Part shown: positions 11,314-21,086 of the stretch, piece after piece
Layout: each line of letters starts with the position of its first letter
Position numbering within the stretch: position 1 is the first letter of the stretch
Source of the DNA: Dama dama
Taxonomy: Eukaryota > Chordata > Mammalia > Artiodactyla > Cervidae
Length of the DNA: 64,000 nt
Assembly: GCF_033118175.1 (NCBI RefSeq)
Contig: NC_083696.1
Location: 36,751,001 to 36,815,000 of the forward strand
Direction: 5' to 3'
Position numbers and translations under genes: made by a program
The notes under the pieces: model-generated
The model's input: only the letters and a program-made list of their open reading frames with translations
Told to the model about the DNA's origin: nothing
Databases searched by the model: none

Positions 11314-11506
11314 GTTGTTGTTATTTAGTCACTAAGTAGTGTCTGACTCTTTGCGGCCCCATGAACTGCAGTATGCCAGGCTTTCCCATCCTTCACTATC
11401 TCCCGGAGTTTGCTCAAATATGTCTATTGAGTCTGTGAAGCCATCCAACCATCTCATCCTCTGTCACCCTCTTCTTCTCCTGCCCTCAATCTTTCCCAGC
11501 ATCATG
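11314..11506 (-). mobile_element. BovB 3' tail fragment
   Basis: About 190 bp of the BovB 3' end in antisense (tgcggccccatgaactgcag to ctttcccagcatca). Exact TSDs ttatatatt at 11305-11313 and 11507-11515. Confidence 0.9.
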
Positions 11507-11549
11507 TTATATATTAGGTTGGTCAAAAGGTTCATTTTTTTTTTTTAAT

Positions 11550-12009
11550 GTTTCAGTAAAATTAATTTAAAAGTGAAGTTAAAACTATTTTACATGTTTA
11601 CCTAGTGTTTTTTCCTTCTGTTTAAATTTTCATAGATAAATGCTTCTATGATCATCTTTGGCTCAATTTTTAGGATTATTAATACTTTTTCATTGATAGA
11701 GATTATTTTCCCACTTTTGTCTGGGTTTTTCCTTAAAAATCTTAGTTTAGTAAATGTGTAGATTCTTAGATGCAAACTCAAGCACAGACATAATAGTAAG
11801 ATATAACAAGATAATTAGGAAGTGATGTGTTTGGAGTATTTGTTGCCTTAATTTTTAATATGATGTGTTTAACAGTAAGCTTATGCTATTTAATGTTTAA
11901 TAACAGCTATGTTTAAGACTGGCCTGCAAAGGTCCTGAAAATTCAACAATTGGCTCTTGGGTCAGGTACAGGCTGGATCCAGCATGCTACTGGCTGTCTT
12001 AGAAGCTTT
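11550..12009. other. unassigned AT-rich sequence
   Basis: No gene or repeat recognised. Confidence 0.45.
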
Positions 12010-12170
12010 GCTTCTTTAATATATTACATATATTACATACACTTTTATATATACTTTGCATATTTTATGCATATATTACACAGTGCATAATATTATGCAT
12101 ATTACAATATATTACATATATTTTGCATATATTACATATACTTTTGCATAAATGTGTTAATGTGATTACA
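12010..12170. repeat. AT-rich imperfect tandem repeat
   Basis: Repeated, degenerate attacatat and ttttgcata phrases for about 150 bp. This is low-complexity DNA with no clean period. Confidence 0.6.
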
Positions 12171-12311
12171 TCAAATAAGCTTTTTCGTACATTTTAATAA
12201 GAAATTTGATTCCTTCTATATATTTTTCATACATACATACACATATAATGCTTCTTACACTCCACACATAAATATATGTGTAGGGTCTTTATTATCACTT
12301 CCTTTTTAATT

Positions 12312-12488
12312 AGCTTTTATTGAGGTTTAGTTGCTTTACAATGTTCTGTTAGTTTCTGCTGTCCAGCAAAGTGAATCAGCTACATGTACACATATATCCC
12401 CACTTTTTTGGATTTTCTACCCATTTAGGTCACCACAGAGCACTGAGTAGACTTCTCTGAGCTATAGAGTAGGTTCTCATTAGTTATC
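12312..12488 (-). mobile_element. L1 3' end fragment (artiodactyl type)
   Basis: The antisense phrases ttttattgaggtttagttgc, tctgctgtccagcaaagtga and agtaggttctcattagttat match the 3' UTR shared by artiodactyl L1 copies. Confidence 0.65.
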
Positions 12489-12489
12489 A

Positions 12490-13005
12490 CTTTTTTTTTT
12501 TTACCAAAAACTGTGACCATATCATACACACTTTATTGACTATGCGTTTCTTTCTCACAATTAACTGGAATTATCTCCACATTAATAGGTATAAGTCTAA
12601 GTCATTGTTTTCAAAATTGCACATATTACAGTTTCTATGTAATGTGTTTCAGTCATTTTCTGAATGATAGATTATTTTGTTTCCAGTTTTTCATCAGTAC
12701 AACAAGCATTTTTGCATATATTTGTTTCTATGGGATACCTCAAAGCAGGTTTGCTGGATCAAAAATATGTGTAATTATGATAAGTAGCTAGATTTGTTTT
12801 CAAAACGACTGTAACACTACATTTCCATTGGCACTGGGAAAGGACACTCTGTTGTCCGGATCTCCACCAGTGATAAATATTATAGCTCTTTTTGACATTC
12901 TTGTTTCCGGCCTCAAGGGTATAAAATGAAATCTTGCTGTTCTTCTAATTTGCATTTCTCTGACTCTTAGTGAATTTTTGGGTCTTTTCACATGGTGTTC
13001 TATTT
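12490..13005 (-). mobile_element. old L1 (L1M-type) fragment
   Basis: Antisense of an ancient L1 3' region. Phrases in order are ttttaccaaaaactgtgacc, cagtttttcatcagtacaac, gggatacctcaaagcaggtt, caaaaatatgtgtaattatg and ctaatttgcatttctctgac. Strongly diverged. Confidence 0.6.
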
Positions 13006-13009
13006 ATCT

Positions 13010-14130
13010 AAGATCCATTGATCTAGTCTATTGGATTTGCATTTCTAATAATTATTAATTTGTATCCTATTCCCCCAATCTTTGTCCCTTCATAATTTTT
13101 TTGATATAGAACTAGCTCACTGGTCAATTTAGATTCTCCCTGGCCTTCACTGACAGGGCGCCCCTGAATATTGTTAGAAATCTCATTGTAAAACAAGAGC
13201 TGTCTCCTCTGTACCAGTTTTTTCCCTTGAGCGCCCTACTCAAGCCAGATAAACTCCAGGCAGCAGGAACTAGCCGATTCACTTGCATCCCTCTCGTGGG
13301 TAAAATGGATGAACAGAACACAAATTCCCAATTTCTAAAACACCTAAATGAGTTAGGTGCCTTATCAAGAAAAGCAGGTTGTCACTGAGGGAGAGGGTCT
13401 CCCTAACTGTGTCAAACACCACCTTTGAAAGCATGGACCAGTCTGCAAATAAAGCATTCTCTGGACACAGCGGGATTTCAGAGTGACAGATGTGACTGTG
13501 GGCGGTCTCAAAGGACACTGCAATAGGGTGGCTAATATCTCTCTTGCTGATTAGTCTGTGTCTGTGCTCACCATTCTAATCTATTCCAGCCAGCTGCACA
13601 CAGCAGATTATTACCTAGTCTATATGGAACACAGTCAACTGCTGAGCAGACATTGGTCATTACTTTGTCATGCAGAGCAGTCACTGAAACCACTCGTTTC
13701 CCTTGGAGCCCTTTAATGATTAAAATGATGTGGATTGCTTGATCTCCTTGTCACCACAATGACAAAAAAATCAAGGGAACTCAGCCTTGCTTTTATGATT
13801 AGCATCACCTGATTTTCAAGGGGCGGGGGTTTTGCAAGAAAACTAATGCCCTCTAGGAATCCTTTGCTTACAGTTGCCACCCATCTGCCCACAGCATCCT
13901 CAACCAGCCTTAGCTGAGTGTGTAGGCTGCTCTAACTGGTTCTAACCTGTTTGCCTCAAAATAATAATAATAAAGAGACCATTATGTTTTCTTTGTGTAA
14001 TCTCTTTGATACCAACATACTAGTTAAACCATAGGCAGTAGAGTGGAAAACACAAGGTACCCGAATCAAATCGAGAAACATTAAAGGAGTTGCTCAATTA
14101 TGGGTAGTCAATGTCAGGATCAAGACCCTA
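13010..14130. other. repeat-poor block, possibly conserved non-coding DNA
   Basis: About 1.1 kb without any recognised transposon. It contains homeodomain-like AT motifs (taatgattaaaatgatg near 13714, tttatgattag near 13792) and a short ATA run near 13963. The minus-strand frames at 13124-13321 and 13279-13518 have no recognisable domain. A regulatory role is inference only. Confidence 0.4.
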
Positions 14131-14135
14131 GCATG

Positions 14136-14640
14136 GGGAATTTCCAGGTAGTCCAGTGCTTACAGTGCAGGGGACGCAGGTTCAATTCCTGATTGGGGAA
14201 CCAAGATCCTAAGGGCGGCACCTAAGCCTGAGCGCTGCCACTACTGAGCCTGATCGCCTCAGCCAGAGAGTACATGCGCCCGAACAAACGATCCCGCATG
14301 ATGCAGCAAAGATCTTGCCTGCTGCAATTAAGACCCAAAGCCTCTGTGTTGCATGCTCAGTCGTTTCAGTCATGCCTGACTCTTTGCGACCCCATGGACT
14401 ATAGCCCACCAGGCTCCTCTGTCCATGGGGTTCTCCAGGCAAGAATACTGGAGTGGGTTGCCATGCCCTTCTCCAAGGGATCTTCCCAACCCAGGGCTCA
14501 AACCCATGTCTCTTACATCTCCTGCATTGGCAAGTGGGTTCTTTACCACTAGTGCCACTTTGGCAGCCCAAGACCAAATGCAGCCAAATTAGATAAATAA
14601 ATAATTTTTAAAAGTAAAATAAAAAATAAAATATAACCTT
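14136..14640 (+). mobile_element. CHR-type SINE, split by a Bov-tA SINE
   Basis: Head 'gaatttccaggtagtccagtg', B-box region 'caggttcaattcc' and 'gggaaccaagatcc', then several repeated gcc/gcaac blocks. It ends in 'cagccaaattagataaataa', the typical AAAT-like tail. The interrupting SINE occupies about 14340-14569. Confidence 0.8.
14340..14569 (-). mobile_element. Bov-tA SINE inside a CHR SINE
   Basis: Full-length antisense copy: tail tgcatgctcagtcg at the left, head agtgccactttggcagcc at the right. TSDs aagacccaaa (14330-14339) and aagaccaaa (14570-14578) differ by one base. It is therefore younger than the CHR element. Confidence 0.93.
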
Positions 14641-14950
14641 TAAATAAAATACCCTGGCATATACTGACTCTAACAGGAATGTTAGAATCCTCATGGATTA
14701 TTTTCAAGGAACCTGTAAAACCTCTAAGATTACATGAAAATATTGTACCTTCACTTTTTTCAGGAAAGAGTCTGTGGATTTCATCACATTCCTGTATCAG
14801 TTGAAAGTGAGTCAAGAGTTCTCATTCTAGAGGAAATACAAGTCTTCATTCCAGTTGTCAGGAAGGAATGCTTACTTGGATGAAGGACAAGGTAGAGACG
14901 TCAAAGACACAATAGGACCCAGCCAGAAGAAGTATGAAAGTTATGGTGGA
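14641..14950. other. unassigned sequence
   Basis: No recognised repeat or gene. Confidence 0.45.
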
Positions 14951-15144
14951 AGATTCTCAGCCACTTAATTCACTTTACAAATATTTATTGACTTACTACC
15001 TATTATGTGCCAGACATTGTGCTATGTGTGACCAAGACTCTGCCCTTAACCCAGCTCTAGTCAGGGTCTGCGGAGCCCTCAAGTCCCTGCCCTTGAATTC
15101 TGTCACTGGCTGGTAAGAATCTTGTTGGGTCAGTATAGTGGAAA
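14951..15144 (+). repeat. inverted duplication, left arm
   Basis: This 194-bp stretch reappears in reverse complement at 16196-16388, roughly 90% identical by eye, with one small indel. It begins agattctcagccacttaatt and ends ttgttgggtcagtatagtgg. It contains no SINE or LINE; one phrase near 14977-15015 (tttattgacttactacctat) resembles an old mammalian repeat tail. It is contiguous on the right with the direct duplication unit. Confidence 0.9.
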
Positions 15145-15147
15145 GTC

Positions 15148-15276
15148 CAGAAGTCCAGACTTTCCTTGATCCCAAAGAGGAGCAGGGAGTGAGACTTTCA
15201 TGCTTTAACGTGCTGCATGCTCAGTTGTGTCTGACTCTTTTGTGACCCCATGGACTGCAGCCTGCCAGGCTCCTCT
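15148..15276 (+). repeat. direct duplication, copy 1 (unique DNA plus SINE tail)
   Basis: About 61 bp of non-repeat sequence (cagaagtccagactttcctt to ctttcatgctttaac) plus 68 bp of an antisense SINE tail. Copy 2 lies at 15666-15795, in the same orientation and about 93% identical. Because the duplication covers both the flank and the SINE, it is not two independent SINE insertions. Confidence 0.88.
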
Positions 15277-15418
15277 TCCAAAGTGGCACTGGTGGTAAAG
15301 AACCCACTTGCCAGGGCAGGAGATGTAAGAGATGTGGGTTTGAGCCCTGGGTTGGGGAGATCCCTTGGAGGAGGGCATGGCAACTCACTCCAGTGTTCTT
15401 TCCTGGAGAACCCCAAGG
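15209..15418 (-). mobile_element. Bov-tA SINE with internally inverted 5' half
   Basis: 15209-15276 is the SINE 3' half on the minus strand. 15277-15418 is the SINE 5' half on the plus strand (ccaaagtggcactggtgg to ctggagaacccc). Read on the minus strand this is an inverted 5' part followed by a normal 3' part. That is the arrangement twin priming gives, although a later rearrangement is possible because this sits at a duplication edge. Confidence 0.85.
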
Positions 15419-15419
15419 G

Positions 15420-15665
15420 CAACTTAATCTTTCAACTTCTGGTTTTACTCTGTCTGTGCACTTCTCTCTCCTGAGCCAGATGTGGCCACATGGAGCTCTG
15501 AGTGTCTATTTGGGATCCTATCCCAAGCTCAGATGATGGGAGCACAGAGGGATGGCCTTGGCAGGCTCAACTCAAAGCTCCTCCTGCCCTTCCCAACTGT
15601 CACTGTCTTTGGTGAGGAAGGTTCAGAGGACCAACTAGACAAGATGGGACTAAGGAACAGAAGAC
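15420..15665. other. unassigned spacer between the two direct copies
   Basis: About 245 bp of mixed composition, not duplicated elsewhere in the window as far as I can see. No coding signal. Confidence 0.45.
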
Positions 15666-15795
15666 AGAAGTCCAGATTTTCCTTGATCCCAAAGAGGAGC
15701 AGGGGCTGAGACTTTCATGCTTTAATGTGCTGCGTGCTCAGTTGTGTCCGACTCTTTTGTGACCTCATGGACTGCAGCCCGCCAGCTTCCTCTGC
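15666..15795 (+). repeat. direct duplication, copy 2
   Basis: Second copy of the unit at 15148-15276. Here the SINE part continues without interruption into a complete element, so this copy looks closer to the original arrangement. Confidence 0.88.
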
Positions 15796-15933
15796 CCATG
15801 GGATTCTTTAGGAAAGAATACTGGAATTGGTTGCTATTTCCTCCTCCAGGGGATCTTCCCGATACAGGGATCAAACTTGCGTCTCTTGTGTCTCCTGCAT
15901 TGGCAGAAGGGTTCTTTACCACTAGGGCCACCT
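15729..15933 (-). mobile_element. Bov-tA SINE, antisense member of an inverted pair
   Basis: Tail tgctgcgtgctcag at the left; head ccactagggccacct at the right. It abuts the next SINE, which has the opposite orientation, with essentially no spacer. Confidence 0.93.
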
Positions 15934-16136
15934 CAGGCTTCTCTAGTGGTTCAGTTGGTAAAGACTCTGTCTGCAGTGCAGGAGATCAGGGTTTGATACC
16001 TCGATTGGGAAGATGCCCTGGTGGAGGAAATGACAACCCACTCCAGTATTCTTGCCTGGGAAGTCCCATGGACAGAGGAGCCTGGCAGGCTACAGTCCAT
16101 TGGGTTGTAAGAGTCGGACATAACTTAGTGACTAAA
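15934..16136 (+). mobile_element. Bov-tA SINE, sense member of an inverted pair
   Basis: Head caggcttctctagtggttca, B-box-like ggtttgatacc, tail gagtcggacataacttagtg. Together with the preceding SINE it makes a head-to-head inverted pair of about 200 bp per arm. Confidence 0.93.
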
Positions 16137-16195
16137 CCTACCTACTTAGAGTATGGGGACGATGGGGAATTTGACCTAATACTGAGGGTGGTGGA

Positions 16196-16388
16196 TTTCC
16201 ACTAAGCTGACCCAACAAGATTCTTACCATCAATGACAGAATCCAAGGGCAGGGACTTGAGGGCTCAGCAGACCCTGACTAGAGCTGGGTCAAAGGCAGA
16301 GTCTTGGTCACATGTAGCACAATATCTGGCACGTACTAGGTAATATGTCAATAAACATTTCTAAAGTGAATTAAGTGGCTGAGAATCT
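16196..16388 (-). repeat. inverted duplication, right arm
   Basis: Reverse complement of 14951-15144. Its outer edge (gagaatct) coincides with the left arm's outer edge. The inner flanks differ (16137-16195 is unrelated to 15145-15208), so the arms are not part of one simple continuous palindrome. Confidence 0.9.
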
Positions 16389-16416
16389 GTTTGTGTCATT
16401 GTAAGTGTGACTGATG

Positions 16417-16486
16417 GACAGGGAAGCCTGGCATGCTGGAATCCATGGCGTTGCAAAGAGTCAGACTTGACTGAGCATCTGAATTA
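16417..16486 (+). mobile_element. very short BovB tail insertion (about 70 bp)
   Basis: It contains only the BovB 3' terminus (gacagggaagcctggcatgc to gactgagcatctgaatt). TSDs aagtgtgactgatg (16403-16416) and aagtgtgattgatg (16487-16500) are 14 bp with one mismatch. The 5' junction shares 'tgatg' with the BovB sequence, a microhomology. Confidence 0.9.
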
Positions 16487-16504
16487 AAGTGTGATTGATG
16501 TCAA

Positions 16505-16850
16505 AAACTCAGCCTATATGCACCAGAGTTGAATCAACTCTTGGAGACAGACATAAAATAGAAAGGAATAGCTTTATTACTTTCCCAAACAAAAGGAGGA
16601 GGCTTGGTCTCTTGCTCTTAAAACTCTGTGTCCCCACTGGGAAGGATTTGGCAGTTTTTAAGGCAATGGTTCAGGGGCAAGATCCTTGCTGATAAGGATC
16701 ATACCTTTATCTGGCCTTAGGTGGTCTCCTGATCTTCTTTGAAGGATGCTTCATCAAGTAGTTAGCATCTTCCATTAGTCAGGGGTTTTAGTTCTGCAGA
16801 AGAGCTCAAAGATATTGTTATCTTGAGGCAGAACCAGTACTCTGCCCCAG
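16505..16850 (-). mobile_element. LTR-like sequence (endogenous retrovirus type)
   Basis: On the minus strand it reads gtaataaagctattcctttc, an AATAAA signal in the context typical of LTR R regions (antisense tttatt at 16573-16578). No coding retroviral sequence is adjacent, so a solo LTR is likely. The family is unassigned. Confidence 0.45.
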
Positions 16851-16852
16851 TT

Positions 16853-17702
16853 TAGTTCAGTTCAGTTGCTCAGTCATGTCCGACTCTTTGCAGCCCTGTG
16901 GACTGCAGCACGCCAGGCCTCCCTGTCCTCACCAACTCCCGGAGTCCACTTAAACTCATGTCCATCGAGTTGGTGAGGCCATCCAACCATCTCATCCTCT
17001 GTCATCCCCTTCTCCTCCTGCCTTCAATCTTTCCCAGCATCAGGGTCTTTTCAAATGAGTCAGCTCTTCACATCAGGTGGCCATAGTTTTGGAACTTCAG
17101 CTTCAACATCAGTCCTTCCAATGAATATTCAGCACTGATTTCCTTTAGAATGGACTGGTTTGAACTTCTTGCAGTCCAAGGGACTCTCAAGAGTCTTCTC
17201 CAACACCATAGTTCAAAAGCATCAATTCTTTGGCACTCAGCTTTCTTTATAGTCCAACTCTCACATTCATAATAAACCATAGCCTTGACTAGACAGAACT
17301 TTGTTGGCAAAGTAATCTACTTTTTAATATGCTGTCTAGGTTGGCCATAGCTTTTCTTCCAAGGAGTAAGTGTCTTTTTATTTCATGGCTGTGGTCACCA
17401 TCTGCAGTGATTTTGGAACACCCCAAAAATAAAATCTGCCACTGTTTCCACTGTTTCTCCATCTATTCACCATGAAGTGATGGGACCGGATGCCATGATT
17501 TTTGTTTTCTGATTGTTGAGCTTTAAGCCAACTTTTTCACTCTCCTCTTTCACTTTCATCAAGAGGCTCTTTAGTTCTTCTTCACTTTCTGCCATAAGGG
17601 TGGTGTCATCTGCATATCTGAGGTTATTGATATTTCTCCTGGCAATCTTGATTCCAGCTTGTGCTTCATCCAGCCCAGCATTTCTCATGATGTACTCTGC
17701 AT
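16853..17702 (-). mobile_element. BovB LINE, 5'-truncated
   Basis: Tail at the left (ttagttcagttcagttgctc), truncated at about 17702 within the region just upstream of the YADD motif. Minus frames show RYADDTTLMAESEEELKS and NNQKTKIMASGPITSW. Possible short TSD tgcccca at 16843-16849 and 17702-17708 (weak). Small deletions near 17270 remove the usual catgaccactgg phrase. Confidence 0.93.
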
Positions 17703-17886
17703 GCCCCAAGCCTGCTCTACTGTTTCTTGACTGCTCCTCGCTAGTCTCCACATCCCCTCCCATCTCTGACTAGCAACTATTTGAAAGGCTTCCATGCCAA
17801 GGAGCCCCACAGGGTCCTTCTTGGTTTCAGGCTTAACAAGCAGGGCTGTGCACTAAAATTTTACACCAAACATAAGTATACAGATG

Positions 17887-18095
17887 GGGGCTTCCCAGGT
17901 AGCTCAGTGGTAAAGAATCTGTGTATCAATGCAGGAAACGTGGATTTGATCCCTGGGTCAAGGAGATCCCCTGGAGAATGAAATGGCAACCCACTCGGTA
18001 TTTCCTGCCTGGGAAATCCCATGGACAGAAGAGCCACGTGGGCTACGGTCCATGGAGTCACAAAAAAGAGTCAGACTCAGCTGAGCAACAGAGAG
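17887..18095 (+). mobile_element. Bov-tA SINE
   Basis: Complete head (gggcttcccaggtagctcag), B-box region ggatttgatccc, and tail gagtcagactcagctgagca. No convincing target duplication. Confidence 0.92.
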
Positions 18096-18208
18096 AGATA
18101 AACATACACATAGTCAAGCTTTTCTCAAAAATTTAAAACAGCAATTTTATTAATTTAAAATATTCTTAACTGTATCTGAAATTGAACTTTCTTTGAGCTC
18201 CTTTCACT

Positions 18209-18417
18209 ACTGCATGCATGCTCAGTTGTGTCTGACTCTTGTGACCCCCTGCCTTGACCTGCCAGGCTCCTCTGTCCATGGGATTTCCCAAGTAAGAATA
18301 CCAGAGTGGGTTGCCATTTCCTTCTCCAAGGGTCCTTCCTGACCCAGGGATTGAACCCACTTTTCCTGTCTGCATTGGCAGACAGACTGTTTACCACTGA
18401 GCCTCCTGGGAAGCCCT
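18209..18417 (-). mobile_element. Bov-tA SINE
   Basis: Antisense copy: tail tgcatgcatgctcagttgtg at the left, head ccactgagcctcctgggaag at the right. A small deletion near 18250 shortens the tail. Confidence 0.92.
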
Positions 18418-19079
18418 TTCTATACAGACAGCAAAATAAAGGGTCTTGAAAAAGTATAGCCTCCCCACATTATAAGCATAGTTCCCCACATGATTTTTAA
18501 AAATCCCTATAGATTTAGGACGCAATGTCTCATTGTATAATGATATCACTTATACCGTGCTCCAAACCCTTCATTTTCCTTTTTTAAAACCAATGGTAAA
18601 TGTTCCAAGCATCTAACAGAAGACGGAAGCAGTAGCAATTGTTGCATCAGTCACTTAAACATTCTAGTCAGTCAAGCCAGTTGTTTTGCTCAATAAACAA
18701 GAAAGTAATGCCTCTTCCTATTTAAAATCATGGCTACAAATTTTAAAATCATTTCACGGTATGTGGACAGCCAAGTCATGCTGCAGATACACTCCTATAA
18801 AGACACATGGTGCCTTCAAATAATTCTCAAAACAAAGCCCTTTAGACCCACTTCTGGATGCTTTCTGTTTTGCTTTGCTTCTGGCTCCCATTTCAAGTCT
18901 TAAAAGGCTCTGGTCCACACAGCTTGGGTTCTCCTTATGGCTGCTGGAATTAATGGGAGGGCAACTGATTTACTTGTATTTAAGTAGATAACACACGGAG
19001 TGACCTTCTGTGATCAAAAAGTGATCCCCCCGAGTCACATCTTTTTCCAAAACTAAAAAGACTTAACGACCTCTTAGAG
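18418..19079. other. unassigned sequence
   Basis: No repeat or gene recognised. Confidence 0.5.
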
Positions 19080-19544
19080 CAGCGCTTCCCAAACTTTTTG
19101 GCACCAGGGACTAGTTTCAGTTTCGTGGAAGACAGTTTATCCAGGGGTGGAGGTGAGAGGGTGGTTTCAGGATGATTCAAGCACATTACATTTATTGTGC
19201 ACTTTATTTCTTTTATTATTACATTGTGATATATAATGAAATAATTATACATCTCACCACAATGCAGAATCAGAGGGAGCCCTGAGCTAATTTTCCTACA
19301 ACTGGATGATCCCATCTGGGGGTGATGGGAAATAGTGATACCTGAAGTGTGCTGCATGCCTATGAGAATCTAACACTGCTGCTGATCTGACAGGAAGCGC
19401 AGCTCAGGAGGTAATGTGAGCAATGGGGAGCAGCTGTAAATATAGATGAAGCCTCACTCACTCACCCACAATTCATCTCCTTCTGTGTGGCCTGGGTCCT
19501 AACAGACCTTGACTGGTACTGGTCCAAGTGGTTGGGGAGCCCTG
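19080..19544. mobile_element. hAT-like non-autonomous DNA transposon
   Basis: The ends are imperfect terminal inverted repeats: cagcgcttcccaaac at the left; the right end reads cagggctccccaacc on the other strand. The interior carries the 'ggcaccagggactagtttc', 'gtggaagacagtttatcc' and 'tatgagaatctaacactgct' phrases of an old mammalian non-autonomous element, hAT-like by its ends. No transposase is encoded. The 125-codon minus frame is incidental. An 8-bp target duplication is no longer clear. Confidence 0.75.
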
Positions 19545-19760
19545 CTAGAACACTACTTCCTTCTCAAACGTTGTGACTATTTTAACTCTTACCTCAGGGA
19601 GCCAGCATTTCTCGTTTTATTTGGTTCTGATTTTGTGCTCTTTCTTTTACTAAGGGTTGTACCTTTAATTTTAAAATGCCTCAAGTTTTGGGGAGTTGTT
19701 TAGGAAAAGGAATAAAACTCAATATTTAAACTATTTAAATTTATTTTATAGTTGTACAAT

Positions 19761-19985
19761 GCATGTGCACTAAGTTACTTCAGTCGTGTCTGACTCTTTG
19801 CAGCCCTATGGACTGTACCCTACCAGGCTCCTCTGTCCCTGGGATTTTTCCAGGCAAGAATACTGGAGTGGGTTACCATGCCCTCCTCCAGGGGATCTTC
19901 CCAACCCAGGGATCGGATCCATGTCTCTTTCATCACCTGCAATGGCAGGTGGGTTCTTTACCCCTAGTGCCACCTGGGAAGCCCC
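19761..19985 (-). mobile_element. Bov-tA SINE
   Basis: Antisense full-length copy. TSDs agttgtacaat (19750-19760) and agttgtacagt (19986-19996), 11 bp with one mismatch. Confidence 0.94.
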
Positions 19986-20039
19986 AGTTGTACAGTATGC
20001 TATTCTTTATTTAAAATTTAAAAACACAAAAGAATACTA

Positions 20040-20450
20040 AGTAATGCTTGTGGAAGTATTCATATTGTGGATGAAAAATTAATCAGAATTGGAAAATTTT
20101 ATTTGAGCCAAATTTGAGGACTGTAACCTGGGAAAAGCAGCTCAGAGAGCTCTTAGAACTACTGTGTCCATTAGAAGTCAGACCCAGTTATGTAAGTTTT
20201 TCAAGACAGAAGGTTGTATATCAAATGGTGTTATATTGACAGTTTATACAATCCAAATCCATATGCTCTTCATGGTGGGTCATGTGACCCCTCATAAGAT
20301 CAAGAATGAGTGTTATCTTTTAAGGAGCTATCTTGTTAATGCTTGTAGAATGTTGTTCTTTATGGTTAAGCAGGTGTTCTTGCTGATGGGAGAGGTCTGA
20401 TCCATGCATAATTTAGATACAGTGCATGGTGTGAGGGTGAGGGGTGCAGA
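20040..20450 (-). mobile_element. LTR-like sequence
   Basis: The minus strand reads ggctcaaataaaattttcc, an AATAAA in an LTR-like context (antisense tttatt at 20098-20103). It is followed upstream by 'cagcagctcagagagctctt'-type sequence seen in mammalian ERV LTRs. No coding region is linked; treated as a solo LTR candidate. Confidence 0.42.
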
Positions 20451-20694
20451 GAAAGGAGTCAAAAGGCAGAGGAGAATTTTTATGTTTAAAATTTTCTGTC
20501 TTGCCATAAAATATGAGTTTCATTTTACAGTATGAAATAAAGGCATTAATACAAAAATACACATAAGAATGACACATCAAATTTAAGATAGAAGAAACCT
20601 CCTGGAAAAGAAGAAAAGAAGGGAATGAGCTGGTGGTTGTGATTTAACTTTCAACTGATTTAACTTTTAACTTTGTAGCATTCTGGGCCTTATC

Positions 20695-20912
20695 TGGGGC
20701 TTCCCAGGTGGTGCTAGTGGTAAAGAATCCACCTGCCAATGCAGGAGACATAAGAGACGTGGGTGCGATCCCTGGATTGGGAGATCCTCTGGAGGAGGGT
20801 ATGGCAACCCACTCCAGTATTCTTGACAGGGGAATCCCATGGACAGAGGAGCCTGGCAGGCTACAATCTATAAGGTAGCAAACAGTCAGACACGCCTGAA
20901 GCAACTTAACAC
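20695..20912 (+). mobile_element. Bov-tA SINE (5' member of the composite)
   Basis: Head ggggcttcccaggtggtgct, B-box-like ggtgcgatccc, tail cagtcagacacgcctgaagc. I find no private target duplication around it. Confidence 0.92.
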
Positions 20913-20942
20913 ACACATAATAGTGGCAGTGGTGACATACTG

Positions 20943-21073
20943 GGGGCTTCCCCAGTGGTCCAGTAGTTAAGACTCCCCAGGCTTCCACTCCAGGGGGCTC
21001 AGGTTCCATCCTTGGTTGGGGAACTAAGATTCTACATGCCTCAAAGCCAAAAAAAAAAAAAAAAAAAAAAAAA
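20943..21073 (+). mobile_element. CHR-type SINE with about 25-nt A tail
   Basis: Head gcttccccagtggtccagta, gactcc, caggttccatccttgg, gggaactaagattctacatg, ending in an uninterrupted A run at about 21049-21073. The A tail implies L1-driven insertion. Confidence 0.85.
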
Positions 21074-21086
21074 TTTGTAGCATTCT

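Larger units (their letters stand above)
20685..21073 (+). mobile_element. composite of two SINEs flanked by one target duplication
   Basis: Exact 13-bp repeats tttgtagcattct lie at 20672-20684 and 21074-21086. Between them are a short leader, a Bov-tA SINE, a 30-bp spacer, a CHR SINE and a long A tail. The single outer duplication suggests that the whole block was inserted as one unit, ending at the CHR A tail. Confidence 0.7.

Noticed and set aside
11515..11550. Mariner-like terminal repeat (taggttggtcaaaaggttc) followed by a T run
   Set aside because: Only about 20 bp match a remembered mariner end and no second end was found; too little to call.
16843..17708. Target duplication tgcccca for the BovB at 16853-17702
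   Set aside because: Seven bases and not cleanly adjacent to the tail; left as possible only.
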